Source of the DNA: Tanypteryx hageni
Taxonomy: Eukaryota > Arthropoda > Insecta > Odonata > Petaluridae
Assembly: GCA_028673005.1 (NCBI GenBank)
Contig: CM054113.1
Location: forward strand, 209,551,504-209,615,503
DNA length: 64,000 nt
Reading direction: 5' to 3'
Translations under genes and position numbers: made by a program
Part shown: positions 11,030 through 23,200 of the stretch, one piece after another
How positions within the stretch are numbered: the first letter of the stretch is position 1
How the letters are laid out: every line of letters starts with the position of its first letter
The notes under the pieces: model-generated
Database searches by the model: none
Seen by the model: only the letters and a program-made list of their open reading frames with translations
Told to the model about the DNA's origin: nothing

Positions 11030-14000
11030 GCCTTAATATTCGTGCCGCAAAACTTCTTCAGAAACAAAGCTTTTTTTGGGGACCAGATGGATGGATAGGT
11101 TGCGTTGGGGAGTTTTCATGGCCCTTCCATACATTTGAATGGCGTTTTAATTAATTTATACTTATGAAACTCGGAGGCTTTGTAAGTTTTCGTCTTCGAT
11201 ATAGAATCAAATGTGTCCTATTTCTAAAGGGACGAGAACCCTCCTTTCTATTCATTATATTCTAGAAGACTTTGATCGAACTGAATGGAAACTCTCGGAT
11301 CTGGAAATTTGTTACCTCGCCATTTTCCCTTTATTTCCGCCTCATTCGGATTAGTAAAAATGTTTCCGCCTATGAGGCAGGTTGATTCAACTTCGGAATA
11401 TTTTTTAGAAGTCGAAAATCACTTCATTTATCTGGCCTCTGCAAATCAATTATGTTCGAAGGGTTCCACATTTATTCTGATTTGCGTCGCTTCATTTATT
11501 TCAATTAAGCGGATTAGCAAAGCGGCCTTTCTCATTAAGAACGATTATATCGATAGAAATGAATGAGGGTTTTATTTGAATAAATTTCCGTTTGAATATA
11601 CTTCTGCCTTCGGCTGTTACTTGTAACATTTTATCACGTTACTATTATAATTGTACTGTCGGACCCCGATTACCCGCCTCTGTGTCACTGAAATTGGCGC
11701 TAAAGCGGGATGGCGGTAAATCGAGGTTTATACTTGCTCTATGTAATCATAAGATGGAAGTTCTGTTCACAACGATTCATGGGCGGTATACGGGGGTGGC
11801 ACTATATAGGGGAGCGCTAAATCGGAGTGTGCTTGTAGTTTTTCCTCTTTATTTCTTTTGCTTTCTGTATACAGATCCTTTCAGATTCTCGTGGATATTT
11901 TATTCTCTTTTAATCCCAGTATTGCAGTTCCATTTATAAATATTTAAAACCCTCTTGCCATCACTAATTATTATTTTCGTAAATCTTTTCATCCTGAACC
12001 TTCTCATCCTTTTTAATCTCGCCATTCAATGTGTTCCCGAGATATTCTCTGTGCCACGTTCTTCCTTCTATTTTCGTACTCTTTTATTTATCCCCGGATA
12101 TGGATCTTTCAATCTCCTGGCTCGTTATACTCCCTTTTCCCAATTTCGGCGAATCATTCTATTCGCGGAATTAATTTTGAATCGGATTACATTCCTGATT
12201 ATCTTCTATGTAAGGCAGGAGGCTTTAATTTTAACTCCTGTACCTCACTAATTCTGGGGAAAATTGAATGTTGTTTTGAGTTGTTTTTTTGGAGTACACG
12301 GAAACTCACGCTCGTGTAGTAATCGTCCTGAGAACTGAATTATAATTTTATGGTAGCAATATTTCTTTTTAAGTGTACATTTAGCGTAAAATACATTTTT
12401 TGTCGGAAACTGCAGCATGTGACGCATCATCATGTACATTTTTGAGTTACACAGGTAAAAAGATATATTTTTAGTTTTAGAATTAGAGCGTGAAATTCGC
12501 CAAAAATGTGCTCGAATTTTTCGTTTAAGAGAATAGACCAGGCTCAAAACGTAATGTCGGCATTCGCGAGATTAAAGTTTTGGCGCTAAAATTTTTAGAA
12601 AATTATAATTTTAAATTGTTAACCGTTTTTATTAATGCATTCAATTTAATTAATTTATTTAAAATAAAGATATGACATAATTTAACTTCAACAATTGGAG
12701 GTTCTTTTTAGTTTCCATGTGAGTTAAATCGCCCGCCCATTTAGTTTTTCTTGTCCCTTCATGTAGTTTTTAATGACTTGGAAAAGCACGACTAGCATTT
12801 CGTTCGTGATTGTACGATGTGCACCCGCTCTTCTTCCTCTATTAAATTTTAAGACATTTTAGTCTATAAATTCTCCGTTGGCATTTGGGGAGCGCCTGTA
12901 CTGCTCGCACGTTCGCGTTCTACTCGAGCAGTGTTAGTTTGCGAGTTTAAGGGTCAGAGGAGAATTGCGACGGGTGAACTCCGTCTTATTTCGGTCAAAC
13001 GAGTCGCAAACACGAAAACGTTGACTTCCTTCACCGCTTGGTTCCATCGATTTGCTTCCTATCCCATTTCCTCGTAGTCTTTCTCCTCTTGTTTGGCAGC
13101 CATCGCTACTGTGAGCTTTCACATATTTTATTTTTCGCCTATCGGTTTAATTATCGACCGCGCAGAATCCCACGAAAGATCGCATCAGTTCGTCCCTGAT
13201 TAATTTTAAAACGGTTTCCTTATTAACTTAGTGGTATTTATTTGTATAATATTGTACGCTTGTGTATTCCAATCTATAATGCTTAAGGATCTTTAATTGA
13301 TGGAATCGGAATTAAACTATAAATAGACCGCTTATATTATGCTGAAAATAAATAAAAAACTGATTTGTTTGTACACTTGTATTAAAAAAATATTTATATA
13401 CACCTGTATTTGGCGTAATCCTTAGTTCTAGCACTTTTAATTCAAAATAAATTACACGAATCTTAACGATTTTTTAATAATCTGCAACTTTATTACTCGC
13501 ATCCATGTATAATACATTTTCCCTTGTTAAAGTTCACTGAGTTAATTTAGAATGGTCATGCTAAATTTGGGTTTATTTTTCTCTAACTTATACGTACTGT
13601 GAGAAAAGGACGGGATTTCTTCATTTCGAACTCGGATGAAAACGAGAGCTGTAACACAATTGAATTTATGAAATTCGTTCTCGATGAAAGCTTAGCCATG
13701 TTGATCTTGTAGTTAGATTTTTATGAGCTTGATCTATTGCATATATTCAAAGGCCGTCGCGCTTAAAAATTTGCAACTCTTATCTCACAGAGGGATTTTT
13801 AGTACCGAAGCTATAATGAACGTGATATATTCTATTGCTCTGTTTATTTACTCGGCTCCTTATTCCCCTTTATCGTATGTCATTTTTATTCCCTCTTCCT
13901 TTGTTCGTTCGAGTTGTTGAAGAGGCGCGTCTAGCTTCTGTCACAACGTTTAGATTTCTGCGTCTATTTTCGGTCATATTGAGCGATGACGGGGATTGCG

Positions 14001-16050
14001 CTGTCCCTATGTGTGGAGCTGGAAGACAGGAGAGGGTGGGGAGGGGTTCGAGACTGGGTCGAGGCACGGTCCGGACGCGGCTGGCGGTTTGAGGAGGACG
14101 GAGAGATTGAGAAGGAGAGGGACAAAACGAGAGAAAGAGAGATAATGAGAGGAGTGAAGATAGGTAGAGAGTTGGAAAGGAAGGGTTAGAGAAAGGCAGA
14201 GGTGCTCAGGGATGGGAGAGCAGAGGATCAAAAGATCTTTCGCAGCGGGGTCATAGCCATGCGTACCAACCATGTGATTTTCCAAAACTTTCATCCGCTC
14301 ACACGTTCGTTAAAATACTCTTTCTAGCAATATAGTGCGAATTATTCAGTCTGACCACTCATTCTGTCCTTGAGGTCTCCCTGCATAGAAATTTACTTGG
14401 AATTGCTGAAACTTAAAAAAATGGAAAATTCGAAGAAATTTTCTCATAGAAGAGTGAAATTGTTTTTCAGAATTTTGTTTATTCTAGTTCAGCTTCAGGT
14501 TACTTTGATCAAAATACCATCTGGTTTGCGATATATAATCTTCTTTCTAATATTATATCTAAATTATGGCTTTATATCCCAAAATACGCAGGGATTTGTC
14601 GGCTCGCAAATTCCGAGTCACCTTTTCTTGTTTTATTTGGAGCCAAGAGGGAATGATCTACTCGTGCATACCTGAGCGATGCGCTTCTTTGTGGGCTCAA
14701 GGCCTTTGAAAGTTCGATCAGCGCAGAATTGGTCGCCGTGCTGTGCTCTGCGGCGTTTCGAGCTCGCGAATTTCCTTTGTGCACACGCTACTTCGCAATG
14801 CAATTCCATCATTCTTGTTTAGCTCTCGTTCCTCCACATTCATTCTATTCTATATCGAATGTCCAACATCGATTTATCCGAATATTAAGGTACGCTAGCT
14901 GGATGGACCCGCTTGCGGCTCCTAGTGGGTTCATATATACCCATAGGCTAAATCTTGAACTTTTACTGCCAAGATTTCTCATGTGGTTTAATTCTCTGCG
15001 TCAAGTTATTTTTCCAGTTTCATTCATTTCAACATGCTTTCTTTTTTAATGTCGTACAAAGAAATGAAACCTCGCCTTCATATTTCCCTTTGATCTAAAT
15101 GGCGAAATCATTGTTATTCGTGAACAAATACGAACTAATTATTTTTTAGTGAAGCATGGAGTAGGTGGATCAGCTTTCACAAAAATTCAACCCACTATTT
15201 TTTACCATCAGTTTGTACTCATCCTATCCTATAAATATTTTAGAATGTATGTGTGTATGTTCTTTATACGTTTTTACACCGTTGAAGCTATCGAATTGAA
15301 AAGTTTCATGGGCCATCCTATGGACCAAAGAAAGAACTTGGTCTAGGTTTGCGGGCCGTAGGGTCTCTTACACCCCATGGGGTCAACAAAATACTATTTC
15401 CATAAGAATTCATGGGAAATGGTGTGAAGAAACCCCAAAATGCCATGCAGCTCTTCACTTATGTTGATATAATTATACCTAAATATTAACCTACGATCAC
15501 GGGAAATGGCTTATTTTACGCACGAAAGACTGAATATTTTAATTATGTTCATGATTTGTCGTATTACATGGAAACTCGCTCGAAAATTTCCTTTAAGCGT
15601 AAAATTTATCGGTTTATATGAGCATTTTCCAGGCGGCAACAAAGTTAAATTTCTTAATTGTTGTCCTCTTCAAAGGGAGATAGCCACGTAAAGATTAATG
15701 CAAGGAAAATTCACTCCGTGGCGTGCCGTAGAGGAAGAATAGCCAACGCCAAGATAAAGGGTACAAATGGATTAATGCCTAAATATAGTTTATGAATACT
15801 TGTCAAATGATTTTTAAGGAATATTAGAACATTGCTATCTTTTACCATTAACATTTAAAGATTTATCGCAACATAAATCTATACATCTACTTACATTTGT
15901 TTGGTAACCAAGATGTTGTTTATTCTTTACGTTTTGGCTAATAGTATTGACATAATCCACAATTTTATTGCTTCTTTAAAGGCTTCGGTGCATCTATCCA
16001 TGTGAATATTAAGTAGGATGGAATAATATGGAACCATGCAGAATGGCATA
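11030..16050. other. Five kilobases with no recognisable gene
   Basis: No domain-bearing frame, tRNA or clear transposon end was found. A segment at about 11655-11840 contains several TAAATCG(G)AG(G)T-like motifs with CpG-rich spacers and might be an old MITE, but the ends do not pair convincingly. Confidence 0.35.
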
Positions 16051-16089
16051 AGCTGTAATTTTGGGAATAATTTTGAAACAAAAAAATCC

Positions 16090-16160
16090 TGCTATGAATG
16101 GGAATCGAACCCGGGTCTTCCACTTGCCGGGCGGATATTCTACCACTGAACTACCGTAGC
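16090..16160 (-). tRNA. tRNA-Gly-like gene, left palindrome arm (probable pseudogene)
   Basis: On the minus strand a 71-base cloverleaf can be drawn: acceptor starting GCTACGG, D arm GTTC/GAAT with loop AGTGGTA, anticodon stem TCCGC/GTGGA, T loop TTCGATT and discriminator A. A T-run follows, as for Pol III termination. The body resembles tRNA-Gly(GCC), but the loop reads CCGGCAA: anticodon position GGC with C instead of the near-universal U33. The T stem is damaged on its 3' side (CCCAT against CCGGG), unlike the right-arm copy. Probably not a working decoding tRNA. Confidence 0.55.
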
Positions 16161-16326
16161 AGATAATCTTTCCTGTTTCTGAATGCGGGTGTTTTTCTTA
16201 GTTGGGTCCGGGCTAGCCAAGCTAGTATCTCTTGGAGGACGTCCGTTGGGGCTGGTTGATACTAGCTTGGCTAGCCCGGACCCAACTAAGAAAAACACCC
16301 GCATTCAGAAACAGGAAAGATTATCT

Positions 16327-16397
16327 GCTACGGTAGTTCAGTGGTAGAATATCCGCCCGGCAAGTGGAAGACCCGGGTTCGATTCCCGGTCATAGCA
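16327..16397 (+). tRNA. tRNA-Gly-like gene, right palindrome arm
   Basis: This copy keeps a complete cloverleaf: acceptor GCTACGG pairing with TCATAGC (one mismatch, one G-U), D arm, anticodon stem TCCGC/GTGGA, four-base variable loop, T arm CCGGG-TTCGATT-CCCGG and discriminator A. A box and B box (GGTTCGATTCC) are consensus, and a T6 run starts three bases after the end. The body matches the tRNA-Gly(GCC) pattern, yet the anticodon position reads GGC, nominally alanine, and base 33 is C. A transcribable tRNA-like RNA is plausible; a decoding role is doubtful. Confidence 0.6.
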
Positions 16398-16549
16398 GGA
16401 TTTTTTCTGTTTCAAAATTATTCCCAAAATTAAGTATGATGTTAATGCGTAATTATATTAATAGTAAAACTTTACAATACAATACAAAATATTAAATGCT
16501 AATGTAAACTTCGCTTGCGTAATTAAGGAATGGGGAACGTTTGGTAAAG

Positions 16550-16935
16550 TTTGGATCTTTTTTGTGGGGGCTCCGCCCCCGAACCAGCAATTCAAAACTT
16601 GGGGTACCCAACAGCAAAAGTAAGTAAATTTCAAAATTTATTGTATTATTTTTATTGTAATATGACATCAAACGTGATATATCATTGTATGGGAGCTCCG
16701 CCTCCAAACCCCCGAAACATCAATTCCGGTGTAAAGCAAACAAAATAACACACCTAAGCGCAGAATTCGGCCTGACTAAAAATTTTCAATGGTTTCTTTA
16801 GGTGGTAGTTAAAATCCCGTATGGACCTCTTCTCCGAATAACACATTTGAGAAATTTGGGGGCACAGACAGCGCGGGGCCCCTAGCAATAAAAATCGTTT
16901 GCTACTTAAGCGAAGTCGGGCGTTTCAGCTAGTAT
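16550..16935 (+). mobile_element. Possible Helitron-like fragment with 3' end CTAG|T
   Basis: Two GC-rich hairpins (GGGGGCTCCGCCCCC near 16565 and GGGAGCTCCGCCTCC near 16690) precede the segment GCGAAGTCGGGCGTTTCAGCTAG, which is followed by T. From family knowledge many insect Helitrons end in a similar block terminating CTAG before a host T. I did not find a convincing 5' TC end, so this is a tentative call. Confidence 0.35.
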
Positions 16936-17529
16936 TAACATATACAGCTCCTCAATGACGGTTTTGTTCCGCCGCTGACGATAAAAACAGGGTGATGGTG
17001 TTTATTTTTGTCACAAAAGTGGAAAAAATACTAGCATGGAGCGAAACGGCAAATGATATTGTGGCATATGAGATTTTAACATTGGATTGAGTAAATCACG
17101 ATCTTTCAAGAATTTTTCCTCTTAAGTTCCCTTTCGTTCAAAGAGAATTTCCTGTACAGTAAATTCAACTAACGAAACTTTTTTAGTGGAAATAATTTAC
17201 AAGAGATTAGTGGAAGATGTCTTTATCAAAGAAAATCTTGTTGAAGCATAAACCTGGCAGATTTCATTCAGGATTAATCTTAGTCACTGCTCATCCCAAT
17301 TTTATCCAGACTAAACAAACCAAAGCACAGAGTGTACTAAAGCTCCCTTTTTTCCAAGGTGTTAAGCTTGAGTAGCAAAAATGAAGCGTATACCAATGTT
17401 ATAATCCCTGAATCTATTGTTATTCATTTTTAGCGTACTTTCCAGAATGGAAATAAGCTTATAGTGACAGTCCCCCTATTAACCTTTGAACCAATATACC
17501 GATTTTCATGGCACTTGCTGAAAATCTCT

Positions 17530-17605
17530 TAATACTGGGGCCGAGCTCTCGAAGATAATTTTTGTTGCGAAGATTGAAAGTCCCAGGTTCGATTCCAGGA
17601 CTTAT
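17530..17605 (+). other. tRNA-like Pol III promoter remnant (SINE fragment?)
   Basis: A perfect B box lies within CCCAGGTTCGATTCCAGGAC (17580-17599). An A-box-like GGGGCCGAGCTCTCGAAG is found 50 bases upstream (near 17538). A full cloverleaf cannot be drawn. Probably the head of an old tRNA-derived SINE. Confidence 0.4.
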
Positions 17606-18059
17606 CCTTCCCATTTGATTTACATAGGAAATCTGAAATCCATCGTGCAGGGTAACTTTCTCTTGCACATTAAAATATCTTAGAATTGTAATATCGGAGC
17701 GATTTTTGCACTATTTTCTGAGGAAAGGAATGAAGATTCTAATTTTTATCGTAGAATGTTGCTTATCTCTTGTATTTCTTCGAAATTCGCGCAAATACTG
17801 GCGTTTTTGCAGTTTTTATCACTCATTACGAGAGTGTTGCCATCGCAACGACTATTGTTGGACTCGGATTCATTTAGTTTTCCGTTATAATGTATTTGTA
17901 ATATTTTATAACGCTAAATTATGAAATTTGGGAGCACAAAGAGCAACTCCTCCGCTATTAAAGCCAATACTAGTAGTTGCCCGTCGATAAATCGACTGGT
18001 TGGTTAGATTAAATATTGTCTTGGTAGTTAGCCTTCTGTGCGACTGCAAGGTTTATTTC

Positions 18060-18180
18060 CTTCTACTTACGTCCGCTAGGAGCGCCACCTTAACATCAAC
18101 CGTTATTTCCTATATCGGCTAATGTCCGCTAGCAGCGCCACCTTAACATCAACCACTACAGCTACTTCGAACAAAGCTTA
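18060..18180. repeat. Short direct repeat, two copies of about 30 bp
   Basis: The sequence GTCCGCTAGgAGCGCCACC continuing TTAACATCAACC occurs at about 18069 and again at about 18125. The copies differ at one base and are separated by about 27 unrelated bases. They may be the edge of the repeat family at 18223-18525, which contains the related string TTAAGGTGGCTGTTGC in the opposite sense. Confidence 0.7.
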
Positions 18181-18222
18181 GCCGGTCACAAAAAACCTCA
18201 TATCTTGCCAACGGTGCCACCA

Positions 18223-18525
18223 ATTTCAATTTTATCATTTTCCTGCAAATCTGCAGGTCGAGACGTTTAATTTGTTGCATCACACGTTAAGGTGGCTGTT
18301 GCTTTCGCTTTAAAAATATCATTTTTACGCTATTAATTAAAGCCAATATAAGTATAATTAATTAAGTGGAAATTTTCAATTTTATAATTTTCCTGCAAAT
18401 CTGCAGATCGAGACGTTTAATTAGTTGCATCACACGTTAATGTGGCTGTTGCCTTCGCTTTAAAAATCTCAGTTTTTACGCTATTAATTAAAGCCAATAT
18501 AAATATTAAATAAATAATTAAGTGG
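18223..18525. repeat. Tandem duplication, about 150-bp unit
   Basis: The segment from TTTCAATTTTAT through CTGCAGGTCGAGACGTTTAAT, GTGGCTGTTGC, and GCTATTAATTAAAGCCAATAT to AATTAAGTGG is present twice in tandem (about 18223-18368 and 18369-18525) with roughly 90% identity. GCTATTAAAGCCAATACTAG at 17956 is a further partial match. Noncoding; origin unknown. Confidence 0.8.
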
Positions 18526-18649
18526 AAAATAGGCATCATAAGTTCCGTTTGGATCATCTTGTTTATATTTATTGTTACATTTATTTTTATATTTATGGTT
18601 TATTTTGTCGTCACAAGTATTTATAATAGCCAAGAATAACAGTATGGGT

Positions 18650-21600
18650 GTCCCGTAGGTGTAATGAACTTTAATTGCGATTTGATGTGTTTTTTAATTC
18701 TCGCTTTTTCAGAATGAAGATTAGTGAACACATTTCTTGTTAAATATAGGAGTTTGTTTTTTTTTGCTACTCAACCTTAACAGCTGGGGATGGAGGGACT
18801 TTTTGGAGACCCTGTACAAGATGAGAAACCTAATGGTGGCGAATTGTCCAATACCGACTCCTTTTATTTGTCCTTTCATCTGTTCCCTTCTCCTGGAGAA
18901 CAAGAGAATGACAAATTATTAGCCGCGTATATAAATAGACACCGCAGAAACATTTCATCTTCAAGGTAGGTAGAGGGATAGCAGAAATATACGGAAGGCT
19001 CTCTTTTTGCGATGGAGTTCTTCCTATTGACGAACCGCTGAACAAACCCATCCTGAGAGTATGGCTTCCGCTTCCTCCGAATTAGCTGCACCATCGGGAT
19101 TCTCAGAAAAGGCGGAACGGCCTCGGTTATCGAGAATCCTGGTTCCTCCGAGGAAAATAATACAGCAAACGTAACGCGTTATTATTATTTTTTATTCGTT
19201 CACCTCGGCAGGAGATTCCCGGAGACTTGGCGTCGATTTTATCGTTTGGCGTCATCTCCAGAGCGGAAACGCGTACCTAGATGCCAAGTGACTTAACCTA
19301 GGTCGCCTTTTCCGATCGTTTTCCAAAACTAAACGCTCTCGTAGAATATGTATCCTAGCTAGAACGCCAAAGACCGATCGGATTTTGGATCAGAAAAATT
19401 TCCTTGATTCCAGTCTGTTAAATGTCACGGTCGATCGTGTAATTGCCTGTTCAGTTTTACTGTTGTAATTCTCATGAGAATGATGATGGCAGATTTCTTC
19501 GTTTGACTCGGGGAGGTGTGAACTCGTCCTTGAAAGGAGCTGAACTCCTGAGGCCAATTCCGGGAATTAACTCGATCGATCGTCTTGCGGGAAACGACCC
19601 CCGCACCACTTTGCCGTCGATTCTTAAACGGATAGGAGCTGCCATTTCCACGTGATCGAAGATTTAAAACTCTTACCGTGCGGTCCATTCACTCGTTCCG
19701 AATTTTTGACTTTTGGCGAGAACGGATCGTAATTACCTGCACGGTCGGCGAAAATTGGTTCATTCCTTTGATGACGTTAATTGAATTTTAGTCTCGATGT
19801 ATTTCAAGGAGAATATTGTTTCAGTACGAGGTAATTACGAGGTAATCGAATTCACATTTATGAATTTCTCTTTCAGTCTATAACCAATACGAAAATGTCA
19901 TGTTTACGAACGGGACACACCGATAACGAAAGAAAATAAACAGGCGTCGAGGGTTACTGTTTTATTCAATTTTGCCTATCTTATCCCTTAAATTGTTTAA
20001 TTTATTTTTTCTAGCGCTTGATAATCTTATCTCATTCCATTCTTATCTTTACGAGTAAACCGACGTCTATATCTTAAACACGATAGAACGCCAAATGAAA
20101 ACAACATGAGAGACACGGATTGGAAGTCTATGAAGCGTAGAGTAGTAGTAGAGTAGTCGAGTGTAAATCTTCCAAAATTTTCATATTCTCGAATTCGATG
20201 AGGGTGTGCTACCCACGGTTGTATCTAATGATAATATTTAGCGTAAGGGTCGACCACGGTGTATACAAAACACAATTTTATATAAACGGTGGAACGGACG
20301 GATACCAATGTTTCTTTTTTCTCATTAACTTTGAAAGAGACGAAATAATGATGGAGATTTCCATTAGATTGCTGATATGACTCAATAACAGCCACTACCC
20401 TTTCTGCAGCTTGCCAGGGTAACGATGCAAATTTAAATTCAAACCGACGCAAATCGCATCCGACGAACGCGGGCGATGCTTCTAGCGGCTCCGGCGTCCG
20501 TAGTCCCCGCGAGAGCGGCTTATGCTCCTGTAACGAAGACGCCTCCATCCGCCGATGGTTTCCAAACTTACGTCCCGCGTGCTAATAAAGTGGTAATCTG
20601 CTCTGAATCGTTACGCAGGTGCGATTAAACAGATCCCATCCCTCTGCCCCTCTGGAAATATGGGATCGATCCCCGAACCGCCGTAGCGATAAATTCTCCC
20701 CCCACTCCCTCCCTCCATCGATCCAAACGGGGCCAATCGGTCCAGTTTAGTCCGCCCGGACTTATGTAACGTTCTTCTAATTAAGCTCGCGAATCATTCG
20801 TCGATTTTCTCCGCGAGCAATTAAATCGCATTTTCTCATTCCCGATTCGAAATCACGCATGGAAATATCCGTTTGTGGGAGTTTCTCCAATTTCAAAACG
20901 AATCGTCGATCTCAGCTCATGGCTCGCAGCAAATGGACGATAAAGGTAAGTCTTACGACCATGAAAATGTTGACTAGACTGCGATGTCGTGTCCGAGCTC
21001 ATAATCCCCGCTGGAGTTATTTCTTTCACAAGAACTAGTTTTTTAATAAGCTATGATGATACCAAAACTACACCTACGTCTACGTATTGCCCGGAAAATG
21101 GACAGGTAGGTAGGTGGCAGGATATCCAATCGCCAAAAAAAAGTTTCTAACTGTGCTTGTCGCTATTAGAGTTGGCTCTCCCATCATGATATCAGATCGA
21201 TCGAGGAAAAAAAGGTGCTTAGACATCGCCATATCATACAATCAGCGATGAAAAACCACTGTTTTGCAATGGCAAAAAGTCTTTAAACCTCCGAGTAACT
21301 TTCCAAAATCTCGCCAAATATACCTGTGAAGATCAAGTGAAAGACATTTTTAGTAAAATACAGCTGTTTCAGTTAAGTGAGGACAGTTTTCAATGTTCTT
21401 GTTGTCAAGCCCCCTCCCTTGCCACTTGAAACTGTGCGGATATTTTGTTGCCTATAAAATGTCGTTAATGGTCGTTAGATCGAATGTTAGAATTGCTGAT
21501 TTTTTTACTTGATATATACATACGGTTAAATCAACCTTTTTATGGCCATGGGGATCACCTATGTCATTTACACCCATTACTCGCTTTGTACGGTATATGC

Positions 21601-23200
21601 GTTTATGGAAATGACCGTGTAAAGCGAAACCTTTCGAGATGGGATGTTTTCCCATAGGAATACATGTCCTTAAATTTGTGCACCGGCATGAGTTTAACGT
21701 ACAACAAAGTAATTATATTCAGAATAGCTTCCTTTATTGTTCATTATAGCCTTCGAGTTCTGTAACGTTTGGTGAATTTTTAATGCTTGGAGACCATTCC
21801 GAAACCGTGGTGAAGTGAAATTGATGGCCGCGCAATTTGAGGCAGCTGTCTAAAATGCAAAACCGTGCCAAGCGGAAAACGTGCAAATCAAGGTATTGGT
21901 TGTATTTCTCTCTTATGTCCAGACGATTTTAAATTAAAAATGAAGTCGGTCTTGCTTTTCGTTCATACGAGTAGATCGTCTGTTTTTCGGATTTAGTTTA
22001 AATACATAGACATATCGTGCAGTCGAGATTTCATAACTATGAACATCTATAAATCGAATTTTGGATCTCTCAATAAAGGTTACTCCCTCCTCCCGCCATC
22101 TGGTACTCTCGCACGTCAACTTCTATTGCTCGAATTTTCTTCATCTCGATTACTTTCACATTTCCCTCAAGAATAGAGGAAAACAATTTCGACCTCATTC
22201 GACTCCGCCGCCGTGGAAATTTCACGACTCGAGCTTCCAATTGCTGTAATCTCTCGTCCGATTGCGAACGAACGAGGGGCGCATCGGTTTCCGATGCGCT
22301 TTCCTCTGGAGCTTAACATGTCCCTCGTCGTGTAATAATACCCTCCGAAACAAATTACAGAAATGCCGGATCAATTCCGGCCTAGGACTCAATCTCGACC
22401 TCGTCGTGACGGCCTCTTTTGACATTTCGGAGTCAGTTGCTCTCGCACTTCGACGTTTCCACGACGATCGATATTTCAGTTGCGTCGTTCCTTTTGCTTC
22501 GGTGCGAACGGACCTCGCGTTCCATGCCCACGCGATTCGCTCGATCGCGAGAACTGGGAATTTTTTCTCGCGACGACTCGGATCTCGGTTGAATCGAGTG
22601 TTTTTGTCCCAGGTTTTGCCAACTTCTCCGATAAGGATTACGGCGCGCTGTTATGACGCGCGCGTTTCCATAAGTAAAGGATGCGAGGAGACGCTCGCAT
22701 TTTAGATATAATCCTCAGAATCCCTTCAGCCAAGGATAGCCAAACATTTCTAGCTCGTAGGAGTTGGGTATTATCGCGTGCGGAGCAAAATTATTCGTCC
22801 ATTCGGACAAAAATTATAAAAGAACTTGATTGATTATTCGGTAAATTAATTCATCAAATTAATTACATCTGCGTGGTTTGGGTGCTTAGTGGATGACAAG
22901 AGTTTTTCTCGTATATCATTCGTGTTAATATTGTTGCATAAGTTTATGCGCTTTAGATAAATAATTTCATCTGCTTCTATGGTTTGTCTTCAACTTTTCA
23001 ACGTTCCCTAAGAACCGCGTATCTTTTGACATGTCCTTGGTAAGAGAAGTTAACTTGGAATGCTCACATAAAGCAATAAAAATTCTAAAAACGCTGCCAG
23101 CTGTCGTAAATGTAGGGTGCCAAGCAACGTTGTTCCATGCCGCTCCATGCGCACGTACTAAATTTTAACTATCATCGGCTTGAACCGTCGCGGTAAATGC
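18650..23200. other. CpG-moderate unique sequence, no gene supported
   Basis: From about 19.0 to 23.2 kb the sequence is less AT-rich and holds many CpG dinucleotides. The longest frame (22262-22705, +, 147 residues) overlaps open frames on the other strand, has no recognisable domain and lacks an exon-like context, so I do not call it a gene. The region could be regulatory or hold untranslated exons, but nothing in the sequence decides this. Confidence 0.35.

Larger units (their letters stand above)
16056..16432. repeat. Near-perfect palindrome, 174-bp arms, 28-bp loop
   Basis: The left arm (16056-16229) and right arm (16258-16432) are reverse complements with only about four differences. 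These are clustered near the left copy's T-stem end and in the A/T run outside it. The loop (16230-16257) holds the small palindrome GGACGTCC. Each arm carries a tRNA-like Pol III unit near its outer end. A transcript across the whole structure would fold into a long hairpin. It could be an inverted duplication or a tRNA-bearing foldback element. Confidence 0.9.

Noticed and set aside
9091..11030. Long open frames of 156 and 311 residues rich in Ser, Pro and Leu
   Set aside because: They coincide with CT/CCCT low-complexity DNA; the residue content is that of the repeat and no start or domain is credible.
22262..22705. 147-residue + strand frame in CpG-rich DNA
   Set aside because: No recognisable domain, open frames on the opposite strand and no splice or start context; likely due to few AT-rich stops.
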